DNA from: Juglans regia
Lineage: Eukaryota > Streptophyta > Magnoliopsida > Fagales > Juglandaceae
Length of the DNA: 64,000 bases
Direction of reading: 5' to 3'
NCBI RefSeq assembly: GCF_001411555.2
Contig: NC_049903.1
Span: 22,411,098 to 22,475,097 of the forward strand
Position 1 is the first letter of the stretch; each line of letters begins with the position of its first letter. A program made the position numbers and the translations under genes. A model generated the notes under the pieces. It was given only the letters and a program-made list of their open reading frames with translations. It did no database searches and was not told where the DNA came from. Positions 51,561 to 61,586 of the stretch are shown here, piece by piece.

Positions 51561-53100
51561 TTTTATGCTAAGGCAAGCTTTTATACTAATGAATTTAACG
51601 ACTCTTTGCCTAGTGTTGTTGTTTCTTTGTTGCAGGGATATGAGGTCGTGATTCCTAGCGCTGTGTTTAGTGGATTGCCACCTATTAGAGAGATAGAGCA
51701 CTACACTGATTTTGTGTCAGGTGCGACAATTCCTACCCGACCTTTCTTTGAAGAACATGAGTCCTTGACACACTTAAAGGGACAAGGTAAGTTATTGAGT
51801 AGAATGCATACTAAGTGGGAGGACTATATTGAGACTTTTCCTCATGTATTCAAATACACACAAGGTAAGTTGTTGACTAGAATGTGTGCTGAGCGAGAGA
51901 ATTGCATTGAGACTTTTCCTCATGTATTCAAGTACACACAAGGTATGGAAAATTTTATGGTTGATGCTTTAGCAAGAAGGTATGTCCTTGTCTTCATTTT
52001 AGATGCAAAATTGTTAAGATTTGAATATGATAAGGAATTGCATGCTAATGATGATGACTTTACTAGTGTGTGTGGAACATGTGAGAAAGTATCATTTGGT
52101 AAGTTCTATAAACTAGATTGGTACTTGTTTAGAAAGAATAGATTTTGTGTGCCTACTAGTTTTATGCGTATGTTGCTTGTGTGTGATGGACATGATGGTT
52201 TGTTGGGTAACCTTGGTGTAAGGAAGACTTTTGTTGTGTTGCATGAACGTTTTTGGGAATATCATTTTCCATCCAATGACGTGTTGCATGGACGTTTATG
52301 GAAGTATCATTTTTCATTCATTAATGTGTTGCATGAACGTTTGTAGGAGTATCATTTGCCTTTCATTGAAGTGTTACATGAACGTTGGTGGAAGTATCAT
52401 TTGTCATTCATTAACATGTTGCATGAACGTTTGTGGGACTATTGCTTGCCATTCATTGACGTATCGCATGAACATTTGTGGAAGCATCATTTGTCATTCA
52501 TTAACGTATTGCATGAACATTTGTGGAAGTATAATTTTTCATTCATTGATGTGTTGCTTGAACGTTTGTGGGAGTACCATTTGCCATTCATTGACGTATC
52601 GCATGAACGTTTGTGGAAGCATCATTTGTCATTCATTAACGTGTTGCATGAACATTTGTGGAAGTATTACTTGTCATTCATTGAGTTTGGATATAATTAG
52701 AGTGGTAATTTTGGTATAAGGAAAGATTTAGATTTGTTTCATGAATGTTTGTGGGAATATCATTTTCCATTCATTAAATTGTTACATGGACGTTTCCGGG
52801 AGTATCATTTGCCCTTATTTGAGTGTGCATATAAAATCATCCATACTACTATTTCTTATTCTCTGTTTGAAATTATTTATGGTTTTAATCCACTTACTCC
52901 TTTAACTTTGATGCTTTTGCTTATTAATGATAGGCGTAGCTTGAATCAACATTTTAAAATTCTTGAGAAAATTAATGAAAATGCATATAAAATGGATCTT
53001 TCAGGTATGTATCATGTTTCTACTATTTAAATGTTACTAACACTTTTCCCTTTGATCCAAGTGGAGATTCGAGGTCGAATCCTTTTGAGGAGAGAGGGAA
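51561..53100 (+). pseudogene. RT-less pol with duplicated segment and longest repeat array
   Basis: VVVSLLQGYE, PPIREIEHYTDF, the deletion junction ATIPTRPFFEEHESLTHLKG, then a 26-residue in-frame tandem duplication (51787-51864 and 51865-51942, KLLSRM... and KLLTRM... both ending FKYTQG). RNase H/connection remnant, GNLGVRKTF, a 12-unit array with a TAG at 52345 and another near 52699, then the FEIIYGFNPLTPLTL part of the integrase C-terminus. No Cys pair or catalytic core. The purine tract GAGGAGAGAGGGAA precedes the LTR. Confidence 0.8.
52237..52830 (+). repeat. 45-bp coding tandem array, about 12 units
   Basis: The largest array in the window. Units alternate VLHERLWEYHLPFID, VSHERLWKHHLSFIN and VLHEHLWKYxxSFI types. 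A three-unit block (VSHEHLWKHH.., VLHEHLWKY.., VLLERLWEYH..) repeats with small changes, indicating duplication of multi-unit blocks. One TGG-to-TAG change breaks the frame early. Confidence 0.9.
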
Positions 53101-53853
53101 CGGTGGGAACCAAAGTGGGTCTAGTCTAAGAAATCTTTTGCAAGTTCCAGATGGGTCAATCACAAGATCAAAAGCCAAGAGGATCAATGAGGCGATACAA
53201 TCCACTTGGGACGACTCAAGCAACAGCCCAACTTGTTTATTTCATTTAAAGGACATATTTTATTTGTTTAGAATAATTATATTTATTATGAGAAAGATTA
53301 AAGGGGCAAGTTGGAAAAGTTATTATTTCTTTTGAACTATGGTTTTTGGGAAGGCCTTGTATTTTGGCCAATGGCTTATTTGGAAAGTTACTTTTTAGGA
53401 ATTAGGGTTTCAAAAGGTTACTGTAGCTGAATTACTGTAGCGTCTTACTGTAGACGCGGCACTGTTCACTCAGGGATATTTTTGGAAGATAGGGCAATAT
53501 TTTGGCTAGGCTTTAATTAGGTTTTGGTTTAAATACTCTTTGTAGCCACATTTTATTTAGTTTATGAAATTTGATGAATTTATTCATTGTGAGTTGAGTT
53601 TTACTTCTCTTGTTCTTAATTGAACTTTTGAACTTATCAAAGATAAATCACAACCTTTGTGGCGTTCCTCCTTTGTAATCTAGTTTCTTGAGACGGGTTC
53701 TTCAATGGGTCTAGATTTTAATATAATCTAGGTTCTTGAAACGAGTTCTCATCAGGTCTAGGTTCCCCATCCATTGGCTTGATTTTGGCTTTCTTGGGAA
53801 GTTTTCAAATTGACTGTGGGTTTAAGGGAATCCGTTTCCGCGGGTTCATATCA
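53101..53853 (+). repeat. 3' LTR of the 47507-53853 element
   Basis: 753 bp. The first base of the terminal TG is mutated (CGGTGGGAACC). It ends GGTTCATATCA and is followed by CATAG and satellite. Confidence 0.9.
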
Positions 53854-54725
53854 CATAGGCAAAGTGGTAAAAATAATAGGTGTTCCGATTGGCCCGAGGT
53901 TGGGCCATAGATGCCATAAAATCATGGTACCATAGGAAGCCCGAGAGCGAAATACTCCAACCTCTTCACTTTGCCACTTTGCCCTCAATTGCTTTTATAC
54001 TAAACAAGGCCAAAGTTGTAAAAGTAAGAGTTCCTCCGATTGGCCCGTGGTCAGGCCATACAAACCATAAGGACATGGTAGTACCATAGGAAGCCCGCGA
54101 GCGAAAAACTTCAACCTCTTAACTGTGCCACTTTGCCCTCATTCGGTTTTCAACTAAACGTGGGCAAAGCGGTAAAAATAAGTGATGTTCCGATTGGCCC
54201 GACGATGGGCAATACATACCATAAGCATGGTAGCACCATAGGAAGCACGAGAATGAAAAACTCCAATCTCTTAATTTTGCCCCTTTGCCCTCATTTGGTT
54301 TTCTACAAAACATGGGCAAAGTAGTAAAAATAAGAGTTGTTCCGATTGGCCCGAGGTTTGTCCATGCAAACCATAAGGACATGGTAGTACAATAGGAAGC
54401 ACGCGAGCGAAAAACTCCAACCTCTTAACTTTGCCACTTTCTCCTCATTTGGTTTTCTACAAAACATGGGCAAAGTAGTAAAAATAAGAGTTGTTCCGAT
54501 TGGCCCGAGGTTTGTCCATGCATACCATAAGGACATGGTAGTACAATAGGAAGCACGCGAGCGAAAAACTCCAACCTCTTAACTTTGCCACTTTCTCCTC
54601 ATTTGATTTTCTACTAAACATGGGCAACGTGGTAAAAATAAGAGGTGTTCCGATTGGTCCGAGGTTGGGCCATTCATACCATAAGGTCATGGTAGTACAA
54701 TAGGAAGCACGCGAGCAAAAAACTC
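53854..54725. repeat. 154-bp satellite block F, about 5.7 monomers
   Basis: Begins CATAGGCAAAGTGG, completing the monomer broken at 47506. Two adjacent monomers starting TCTACAAAACATGGG at 54302 and 54456 (154 bp apart) are nearly identical and share rare variants (GTAGTAAAAATAAGAGTTG, GTTTGTCCATGC), so one was recently duplicated. It ends AAAAAACTC. Confidence 0.95.
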
Positions 54726-55483
54726 TGATATGAACCCGCGGGAAAGGAATCCCTTGAACCCACAGTCAATTTGAAAACTCCCCAAGAAAGCCAAAATCAA
54801 GTCAATGGATGGAGAACCTAGACCCAATGAGAACTCGTCTCAAGAACCCAGATTACAAAGGAGAAACGCCACAAAGGTTGTGATTTACCTTTGATAAGTT
54901 CAAAAGTTCAATTAAGAATAAGAGGAGTAAAACTCTACTCACAATGAATAAATTCATCAAATTTCATAAACTGAATAAATTGATTAGAATGAGGCTACAT
55001 AGAGTATTTAAAGCAAAACCTAATGAAACCCTAGCCAAAATAAACCTCTATCTTCCAAAAGTGCCCCTGGATGAACAGTGCGGCGGCTACAGTGCCACGC
55101 TACAGTAACTCGGCTACAGTAACCCTAACCCTAGTTCAATAAAATAATAACTTTCCCAACATGCCCTTGCATAGGCCCCCTTATGTGCTTCCCATAATAA
55201 ACTCAATTATTCTAAACCAATAAAATAAGTTTTTTAAATGAATTAAATAAGTTAAAACCCTTCAAGAGTCCAAAGCCTTTAAGTCTTGTCGTTGCCCTCT
55301 TCCATAGCTGATCAAATGAATTAAAACTGGATCTTCATCCTTCAAGCCCCGTCTTGAATGTTGGGCTCTTGCTAAACTTGTCTCAATTGGAATGCATCAA
55401 TCCTTGCATTGTCTCCTTGATCTTTTTGGCCCATCTGGAAGTTGCAAATGATCTTTAAGACTAGGCCCATCTTGTTCCCATCA
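54726..55483 (-). mobile_element. Solo LTR of family A (minus strand)
   Basis: 758 bp, TGATATGAACC to TGTTCCCATCA on the plus strand, with a perfect AACTC duplication (54721-54725, 55484-55488). Satellite lies on both sides in phase. No internal sequence, hence a solo LTR. Confidence 0.92.
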
Positions 55484-55806
55484 AACTCCAACCTCTTAAC
55501 TTTGCAACTTTGTCCTCATTTGGTTTTCTTCTAAACATGGACAAAGTGGTAAAAATAAGAGGTGTTCCGATTGGTCCGAGGTTGGCCCATTCATACCATA
55601 AGGACATGGTAGTACCGTAGGAAGCCCGTGAGCGAAAAACTCCAACCTCTTAACTTTGTCACCCTGCCCTTATTTAGTTTTCTACTAAACATGGGCAAAG
55701 TGGTAAAAATAAGAGGTGATCCGAATGGAACGGGGTTGGGGCATACGTACCATATGGTCATGGAAGTATCATAGGAAGCCCACGAGCGAAAAAATCCAAC
55801 CTCTTA
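55484..55806. repeat. 154-bp satellite block G, about 2 monomers
   Basis: Continues block F from AACTCCAACCTCTTAAC and ends in CCTCTTA at the LTR starting at 55807. Confidence 0.95.
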
Positions 55807-56527
55807 TGATGGGAACCAAGGTGGGGCTAATGTTAAAGATATGTTGCAAGTTCCAGATGGGCCAAATACAAGTTCAAGGGCTTAAATGATAAAGATTCAA
55901 CTTTGATTCATTTGATAAGCTATGGAAAGGGCAACAACATGACTTAAAGGCTTCGGGCACTTGAAGGCTTTCAACTTATTTAAATCATTTAAAGAACTTA
56001 TTTTATTAGTTCAGAATAATTGGGTTTCTTACGGGAAAGACTTAAGGGGGCCAATGCAAGGGCATGTTGGAAAAGTTATTATTTTATTGAACCAGGGTTT
56101 CAAGAGGTTACTGTAGTGTTACTGTAGCTGCGGCACTATTCATCAAGGGGCGTTTTGGGTAAAAGGGACTTTCTTTTAGCTAGGGTTTTAATTAGGTTTT
56201 AGTTTAAATATTCTTTGTATTCTCATTTTCAGAAGTTTATTAAATTTGATGAATTTGTTCATTGTGAGTTGAGTTTATCTGCTCTTGTTCTTAATTGAAC
56301 TTTTGAACTTATCAAAGGTAAATCACAACCTTTGTGGCGTTCCTCCTTTGTAATATGGGTTCCTGAGACGGGCTCTTCAACGGGTCTAGATTTTAATATA
56401 ATCTAGGTTCTTGAAATGAGTTCTCATCAGGTCTAGGTTCTCCATCCATTGACTTGGTTTTGGCTTTCTTGGGGAGTTTTCAAATTGATTGTGGCTTCAA
56501 GGGATTCATTCCCACGAGTTCATATCA
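55807..56527 (+). repeat. 5' LTR of the 55807 element
   Basis: 721 bp, TGATGGGAACC to GAGTTCATATCA, followed after two bases by TAGTATTCAGAGC, a mutated primer site (56530-56542). Confidence 0.88.
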
Positions 56528-57239
56528 TTTAGTATTCAGAGCAAGGTTTCCAATCAGGTCTGATTTTATCTTTTAATTTTAGCATCCTTTAATTTAATTC
56601 TAGGGCTTCATTGTTCTAGGGTTGCCAAAAAAAAAAATAGAAACAAAAAGTAGGCTGCCGAAATTTTTAGGATTTTGGGTTTGGCTGAAATTTGCCTCAT
56701 CTAGGGTTTCAAAATTCTGGGGTTTCCCTGCATCTCTAAGTTTATCTGTAGCTTGGAGTGCCGTTCCATTGATTATCTTCTGTTTCGTTGTCGTGCTTGA
56801 ATTCAGTTGCTTGATTTTCACAATTGAATATTGCTATTTCTGATTGAATTAGAGAAAAGAAAAAAAAAAGAAAAGAAAGGAAAAGAAAAAAAGAAAAAGA
56901 AAAAAGCATATTCAAAGTTGCTACATAGTTACAACAAAGTGAAAGAAAGTATTTGTTGGTTGAGCTTTTATCATCATAAGAGCTGATTAGATTTTTCTAG
57001 TTGGTATCTTGCTCTATAATTACTCTTTCTCTTGTATAAATTCCATGAGTCTCGTGTCATTTTATTCATTCATTGTTTCTTTGATTTATATTACTGGTTG
57101 GAATAATACAAGGTTGTATTGTTTTGATTTAGTTCAACTAGTTCTTAAAGAACTTGAGCGGGAAAACTATTGAGGTAAAAGGTAAGAGAGTGCGAGACTA
57201 TTATCGGTAAAAAGCGATTAAGAGTGAAACACGAGTGGA
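56528..57239 (+). other. Leader of the 55807 element
   Basis: Family A leader with mutated primer site, A-tract (56625-56640), GA tract (56853-56905) and the conserved AAGAACTTGAGCGGGAAAAC block. No gene seen. Confidence 0.7.
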
Positions 57240-58549
57240 GTGCCATTATTCGAGTTTAAACGCGTAAGGGAGTGTGTGAGGTTTTCCACTAACATTGCTT
57301 TTGTGCAGCATATTATGATGTCTCGTGGAAGTAACTTTTCACCAAAAGGTGTGGCAGATAACTCATCATTTGTGTTGCAAGCTATGCAACAACAGTTTGA
57401 GCGGTTAAACTTGGTGTTGGGTGAAGTGAGGTATAATATGGATAATCAAGAAGCAGTAATTTGAAATCTGCAAGGTGAGAGAGATAGGAGGCGATGTGAG
57501 CCTAGAATTGAGAATGGGTATAAGAATGGAGAGTTTGGTGAGGATGAGGAAGGCTTAACATCTGAAGTTGGATTGGGTGGACATAGAGGAGTTAGGCATG
57601 GAGGAGGCCTTAGGGCAAACTCAAGGGGTCGAGATAGAGTAGATAAGAACCTTGGGAGCATCAAAATGAAAATACCATCATTCCAAAGTAGAACTAACCC
57701 TGAAATTTATTTAGAGTGGGAGAAAAAAATAGAGTTGGTGTTTGATTGTCATAATTACTCTAAGGAGAAGAGTTGGCTGTAATTGAGTTCACTGATTATG
57801 CGATTATTTGGTGGGACCAATTTGTGAACAATAGGAGGAGGAATCTTGAGAGGCTTGTAAAAACATGGAGAGAGTTGAAAGCTATCTTGAGGCGAAGATT
57901 TGTACCTAGCCACTACTATAGAGACCTCTACCAAAAACTACAAAATCTTACATAGGGGTCTAGAAATGTAGAGGATTACCATAAGGAGATGGAGGTGGCT
58001 ATGATTCGGTCAAATGTAGTGGAGAATCAAGAGGCCACGATGACAAGATTTTTGAGTGGGTTGAATAGGGAGATAGCCAATGTAGTTGAGTTGCAACATT
58101 ATAAGGAGGTAGAGGATATGGTGCACATGGCTATGAAGGTGGAGAGACAGCTAAAAGGAAGGGGTACATCAAGGTATACTTCAGTTTGTAGTACTCCTTG
58201 GAAACCAAAGTGGGACAAAAATGATCAAGCTGTAGCAAAGGGGAAGACCGAACCACCGAAGGGAAAAGATTTGGGTGAGGCTGAAAACGCAAGAAAAAAA
58301 AAGAATGAGTTGAAAAACAATTGTGAGGCAGAGAGTTCAAAAAAAGAGGAGACTGAAAGAAAAACAGAGAGTGAAAAGAACAAAGAGAGTGAGAGGAAAA
58401 AAGAGAATGAGGCCAAAACATCAAAAGAAAGAGAGAGAGAAAAAGAAAATAGAGAGGTGGTTGAGAGTCAAGAAAAAAGAGTTGAGCCACAAGAGGAAAA
58501 AGAAAGAGGGATTGTAGAGAGAAATAGAAAGACAAAAGCGAGTTTTTAA
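57240..58549 (+). pseudogene. Gag and Glu/Lys linker of the 55807 element
   Basis: N-terminal segment (SFVLQAMQQQFERLN) to a stop at 57462; a glycine-rich stretch; capsid in two frames (IPSFQSRTNPEIYLEWEKK; FTDYAIIWWDQFVNNRRRN, RRRFVPSHYYRDLYQK); then an open frame 57989-58549 with NREIANVVELQHYKEVEDM, KGRGTSRYTSVCST and a 90-residue Glu/Lys/Arg linker. Breaks: TGA at 57462, a loss near 57770 (GAAGAGTTGGC), TAG at 57953. Protease and knuckle are absent. Confidence 0.8.
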
Positions 58550-59811
58550 CCTAACGAATTTAATGACTTTTTGCCGAGTGTTGTTGTTTCTTTGTTGCAG
58601 GGATATGAGGTCGTGATTCCAAGCAGTGTGTTTAGTGGATTGCCACCTATTAGGGAGATAGAGTACTACATTGATCTTGTGCCAGGTGTGACAATTCCTA
58701 ACCGACCTTTATTTGAAGAACATGAATGCTTTACACACTTAAAGGGATAAGGTAAGTTGTTGTCTAGAATGCATGCTAAGTGGGAGGACTATATTGAGAC
58801 TTTTTCTCATGTATTCAAATAAACACAAGGTATGGAAAATTTTGTGATTGATGCTTTAGCAAGAAGTTATGTCCTTGTCTTCATTTTAGATGCAAAATTG
58901 TTGAGACTTGAATATGATAAGGAATTGCATGCTAATGATGACGACTTTGCTAGTGTGTATGGAACATATGATAAAGCATCATTTGGTAAATTCCATAAAC
59001 TAGATTGGTACTTGTTTATAGAGAATACAGTTTGTGTGCCTACTAGTTTTATGCGTAAGTTACTTGTGTGTTATAGACATGGTGGTTTGTTGGGTAACTT
59101 TGGTGTAAGGAAGACTTTTGTTGTGTTGCATGAATGTTTGTGGTAATATCATTTGCCATTCAAAGACGTGTTGCAAGAACGTTTGTGGAATTATCATTTT
59201 TCATTCATTGATGTATTGCATGAACATTTGTGGGAGTATCATTTGCCATACATTGACGTGTTGCATGAACGTTTGCGGGAGTGTCATTTGTGTTTCATTG
59301 AGTTTTGATATAATTGGAGTAGTCATTTTGGTGAAAATAAGATTTCTGATGTGTTGCATGAACGTTTGTGGGAGTATTATTTGCCACTCATTGACTTGTT
59401 GCATGAACATTTACGGGAGTATCATTTGCCATTCATTGAGTTTGCATATTGGAGTGGTCATTTTGGTTCGAGGAAGCCTTTAGATGTGCTTCATGAACAT
59501 TTGTAGGAGTATTGTTTGCCATTCATTGAGTTTACATATAATTGGAGTGTTCATACCACTACTAAATTTTCACCAATTGAAATTGTTTATAGACTTAATC
59601 CATTTCCTCCTTTAGATTTAAAGTCTTCACCAATTGATGATAGGAGTAGCTTGGATGGACTATTCCAAATTCTTGAACAAATTAATGAAAATGCATATCT
59701 AATGGATCTTGCAGGTAAGTATCCTGTTTCTACTATTTTCAATGTTACTATCCACTTTCCATTTGATCTAGGTGGAGATTCGAGGCCGAATCCTTTTGAG
59801 GTGAGGGGGAA
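58550..59811 (+). pseudogene. RT-less pol remnant of the 55807 element
   Basis: VVVSLLQGYE and PPIREIEYYIDL, the deletion junction (TIPNRPLFEEHE), RNase H/connection remnant from 58832 (ENFVIDALARSYVL), GNFGVRKTF, repeat array, then integrase C-terminus (FSPIEIVYRLNPFPPLDL, FQILEQINENAYLMDLAG, FPFDLGGDSRPNPFE). Stops lie at 58748, 58821, 59144 and within the array. The frame from 59516 continues 220 bp into the 3' LTR, ending at 60034. Confidence 0.75.
59124..59530 (+). repeat. 45-bp coding tandem array, about 7 units, with stops
   Basis: Units of VLHERLWEYHLPFID type, including two longer units (YNWSSHFGENKIS, FAYWSGHFGSRKPL). TAA at 59144-59146 and TAG near 59505 replace TGG codons. Confidence 0.85.
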
Positions 59812-60608
59812 TGATGGGAACCAAGATGGGCCTAGTCTTAAAGATCATTTGGAACTTCCAGATGGGCCAAGAAGATCAAGGAGACAATGCAAGGATGGAT
59901 GCAATCCACTTGGGACGAGTTTAGCAAGAGCCCAACATTCAAGATGGAGCTTGAAGCAGGAAGATCCAGTTTTGATTCATTTGATCAGCTATGGAAGAGG
60001 GCAACGACAAGACTTAAAGGCTTTGGACTCTTGAAGTGTTTCAACTTATTTAATTCATTTAAATAACTTATTTTATTAGTTTAGAATAATTGAGTTTATT
60101 ATGGGAAGCACTTAAGGGAGCCTATGCAAGGGCATGTTGGGAAAGTTATTATTTTATTGAACTAGGGTTAGGGTTACTGTAACCGAGTTACTGTAGCGCG
60201 CACTGTAGCCGTGGCACTGTTCGTCCAGGGGCACTTTTGGAAGATGAGGGTTTATTTCGGCTAGGGTTTCATTAGGTTTTGCTTTAAATACTCTATGTAG
60301 CCTCATATTAACCAGTTTATGAAATTTGATGAATTTATTCATTGTGAGTTGAGTTTATCTCCTCTTATTCTTAATTGAACTTTTGAACTTATCAAAGGTA
60401 AATCACAACCTTTGTGGCGTTCCTCCTTTGTAATCTGGGTTCTTGAGATGGGTTCTTCAACGGTTCTAGATTTTAATATAATCTAGGTTCTTGAAACGAG
60501 TGCTCATCGGGTCTAGGTTCTCCATCCATTGACTTGATTTTGGCTTTCTTGGGGAGTTTTCAAATTGATTGTGGGTTCAAGAGAATTCATTCCCGCGGGT
60601 TCATATCA
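59812..60608 (+). repeat. Family A LTR, 3' LTR position, shared with RT fragment
   Basis: 797 bp, TGATGGGAACC to GGTTCATATCA. Preceded by GTGAGGGGGAA (polypurine tract), so it is a 3' LTR for the left element. Followed by TTTGAGAACATATTGAG: TTTG may be the first bases of a primer site, so the same LTR may be the 5' LTR of a deleted RT-bearing element. Confidence 0.8.
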
Positions 60609-61351
60609 TTTGAGAACATATTGAGCATTTGAGATATGTGTTTGATGTGTTGAGATGTGAAAAGTTGTATGCTAATTTCAAGAAATGTGCCTTTTGCATG
60701 GAAAAACTTGTTTTTCTTGGTTATGTTGTTAGTACAAAGGGTATTGAGGTGGATGAAGAGAAAGTCAAGGCCATCAAGGAGTGGCCAACACCAAAAAGCA
60801 TCACTGAGGTAAGAAGCTTTCATGGTTTAGCTAGCTTTTATCGACATTTTGTTAAAGACTTCAGCACCATTGCTACACCACTCACTGAGGTAATTAAAAA
60901 GAATGTTGGGTTTTATTGGGAGGCTAATCAAGAGAATGCGTTTGCCACTATTAAAGAAAGGTTGTGCTCTGCACCTGTGTTAGCATTACCAGATTTTAAC
61001 AAAGCTTTCTAGATCGAATGTGATGGCTTATGAATACGGATTGGGGTCGTTTTGATGCAGGATAGGCGGCCCATAGCCTTCTTCAGTGAAAAGTTAAGTG
61101 GGGCATCCCTGAAGTACCCTACTTATGACAAAGATCTTTATGCTCTTGTTCGTGCATTAGAGACTTGGCAGCACTACCTATGGCCAAGGGAATTTTTGAT
61201 CCACACCGATCATGAATCATTGAAGCATCTCAAGGGTCAAGGTAAGTTGAATAAAAAGCATGCTAGATGGATGGAGTACATTGAGACCTTTCCCTATATC
61301 ATCCGTTACAAGCTAGGTAAGGAGAACATTGTTGTTGTTGCTCTATCCTGA
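60609..61351 (+). pseudogene. RT C-terminus and RNase H of an RT-bearing copy
   Basis: Starts inside RT after the catalytic motif ([53 protein letters not shown]), continues into RNase H ([16 protein letters not shown] at 61010; then [51 protein letters not shown]) and, unlike 30412-36805, into the RNase H end and connection ([31 protein letters not shown]). It shows the undeleted order that both deletion forms lack. It is about 90% or more like the 35300-35940 region by eye. Confidence 0.85.
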
Positions 61352-61556
61352 GGTATGTACTTCTTACTTCTATGAGTGCTAAAATATTTGGGTTTGAATA
61401 TGTGAAGGACATGTATGCCGATGACACTGATTTTTCAAATGTGTATGTGGCATGTGATAAGGCGGCATTTGGTAAGTTTTACAAGCATAATGGTTATTTG
61501 TTTAAAAAAAGCAAACTTTGTCCGCCAAATTGTTCTAAGGACATGTGGAATTAATA
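61352..61556 (+). pseudogene. Connection to integrase N-terminal region, truncated
   Basis: MSAKIFGFEYVKDMYADDTDF, VACDKAAFGKFYKHNGYLF and LCPPNCSK match the region before the integrase zinc finger. The frame ends where family C leader sequence begins, before the zinc finger. Here the segment is unrepeated, in contrast to RT-less copies, where the corresponding region leads into the 45-bp array. Confidence 0.75.
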
Positions 61557-61571
61557 CCAGAGACGTATTGC

Positions 61572-61583
61572 TCTGATACCACC
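61572..61583 (-). other. Primer binding site of a family C element
   Basis: GCTCTGATACCA is the perfect complement of TGGTATCAGAGC, three bases from the LTR starting at 61587. It identifies the long TGTGACGCCCCC sequences as LTRs of a retrotransposon and sets their orientation. Only about 15-30 bp of internal sequence remain to its left. Confidence 0.85.
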
Positions 61584-61586
61584 CTG

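Larger units (their letters stand above)
47507..53853 (+). mobile_element. RT-less family A element interrupted by an inverted-repeat element
   Basis: LTRs 47507-48257 and 53101-53853, with a perfect CATAG duplication (47502-47506, 53854-53858) in satellite. Without the 1.43-kb insertion at 49618-51049 it is about 4.9 kb and has the same layout as the 13952-18533 element: capsid-deleted gag-protease, RT-less pol and a long repeat array. Confidence 0.9.
55807..60608 (+). mobile_element. RT-less family A element, right flank not matching
   Basis: LTRs 55807-56527 and 59812-60608 flank a full set of leader, gag, linker, pol remnant and repeat array. The left flank is TCTTA in satellite, but the right flank is TTTGA followed by RT sequence, so there is no target duplication. 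The right LTR is best explained as recombined with the 5' LTR of a different, RT-bearing element. Confidence 0.8.

Noticed and set aside
52231..52719. Cys-rich frames over the 45-bp arrays (52231-52719, 17050-17313, 23192-23455, 3775-4035, 59118-59483) resembling small Cys-repeat proteins
   Set aside because: They are the alternate frame of the same tandem repeat; the other frame continues integrase-derived sequence on both sides and is the parental one.
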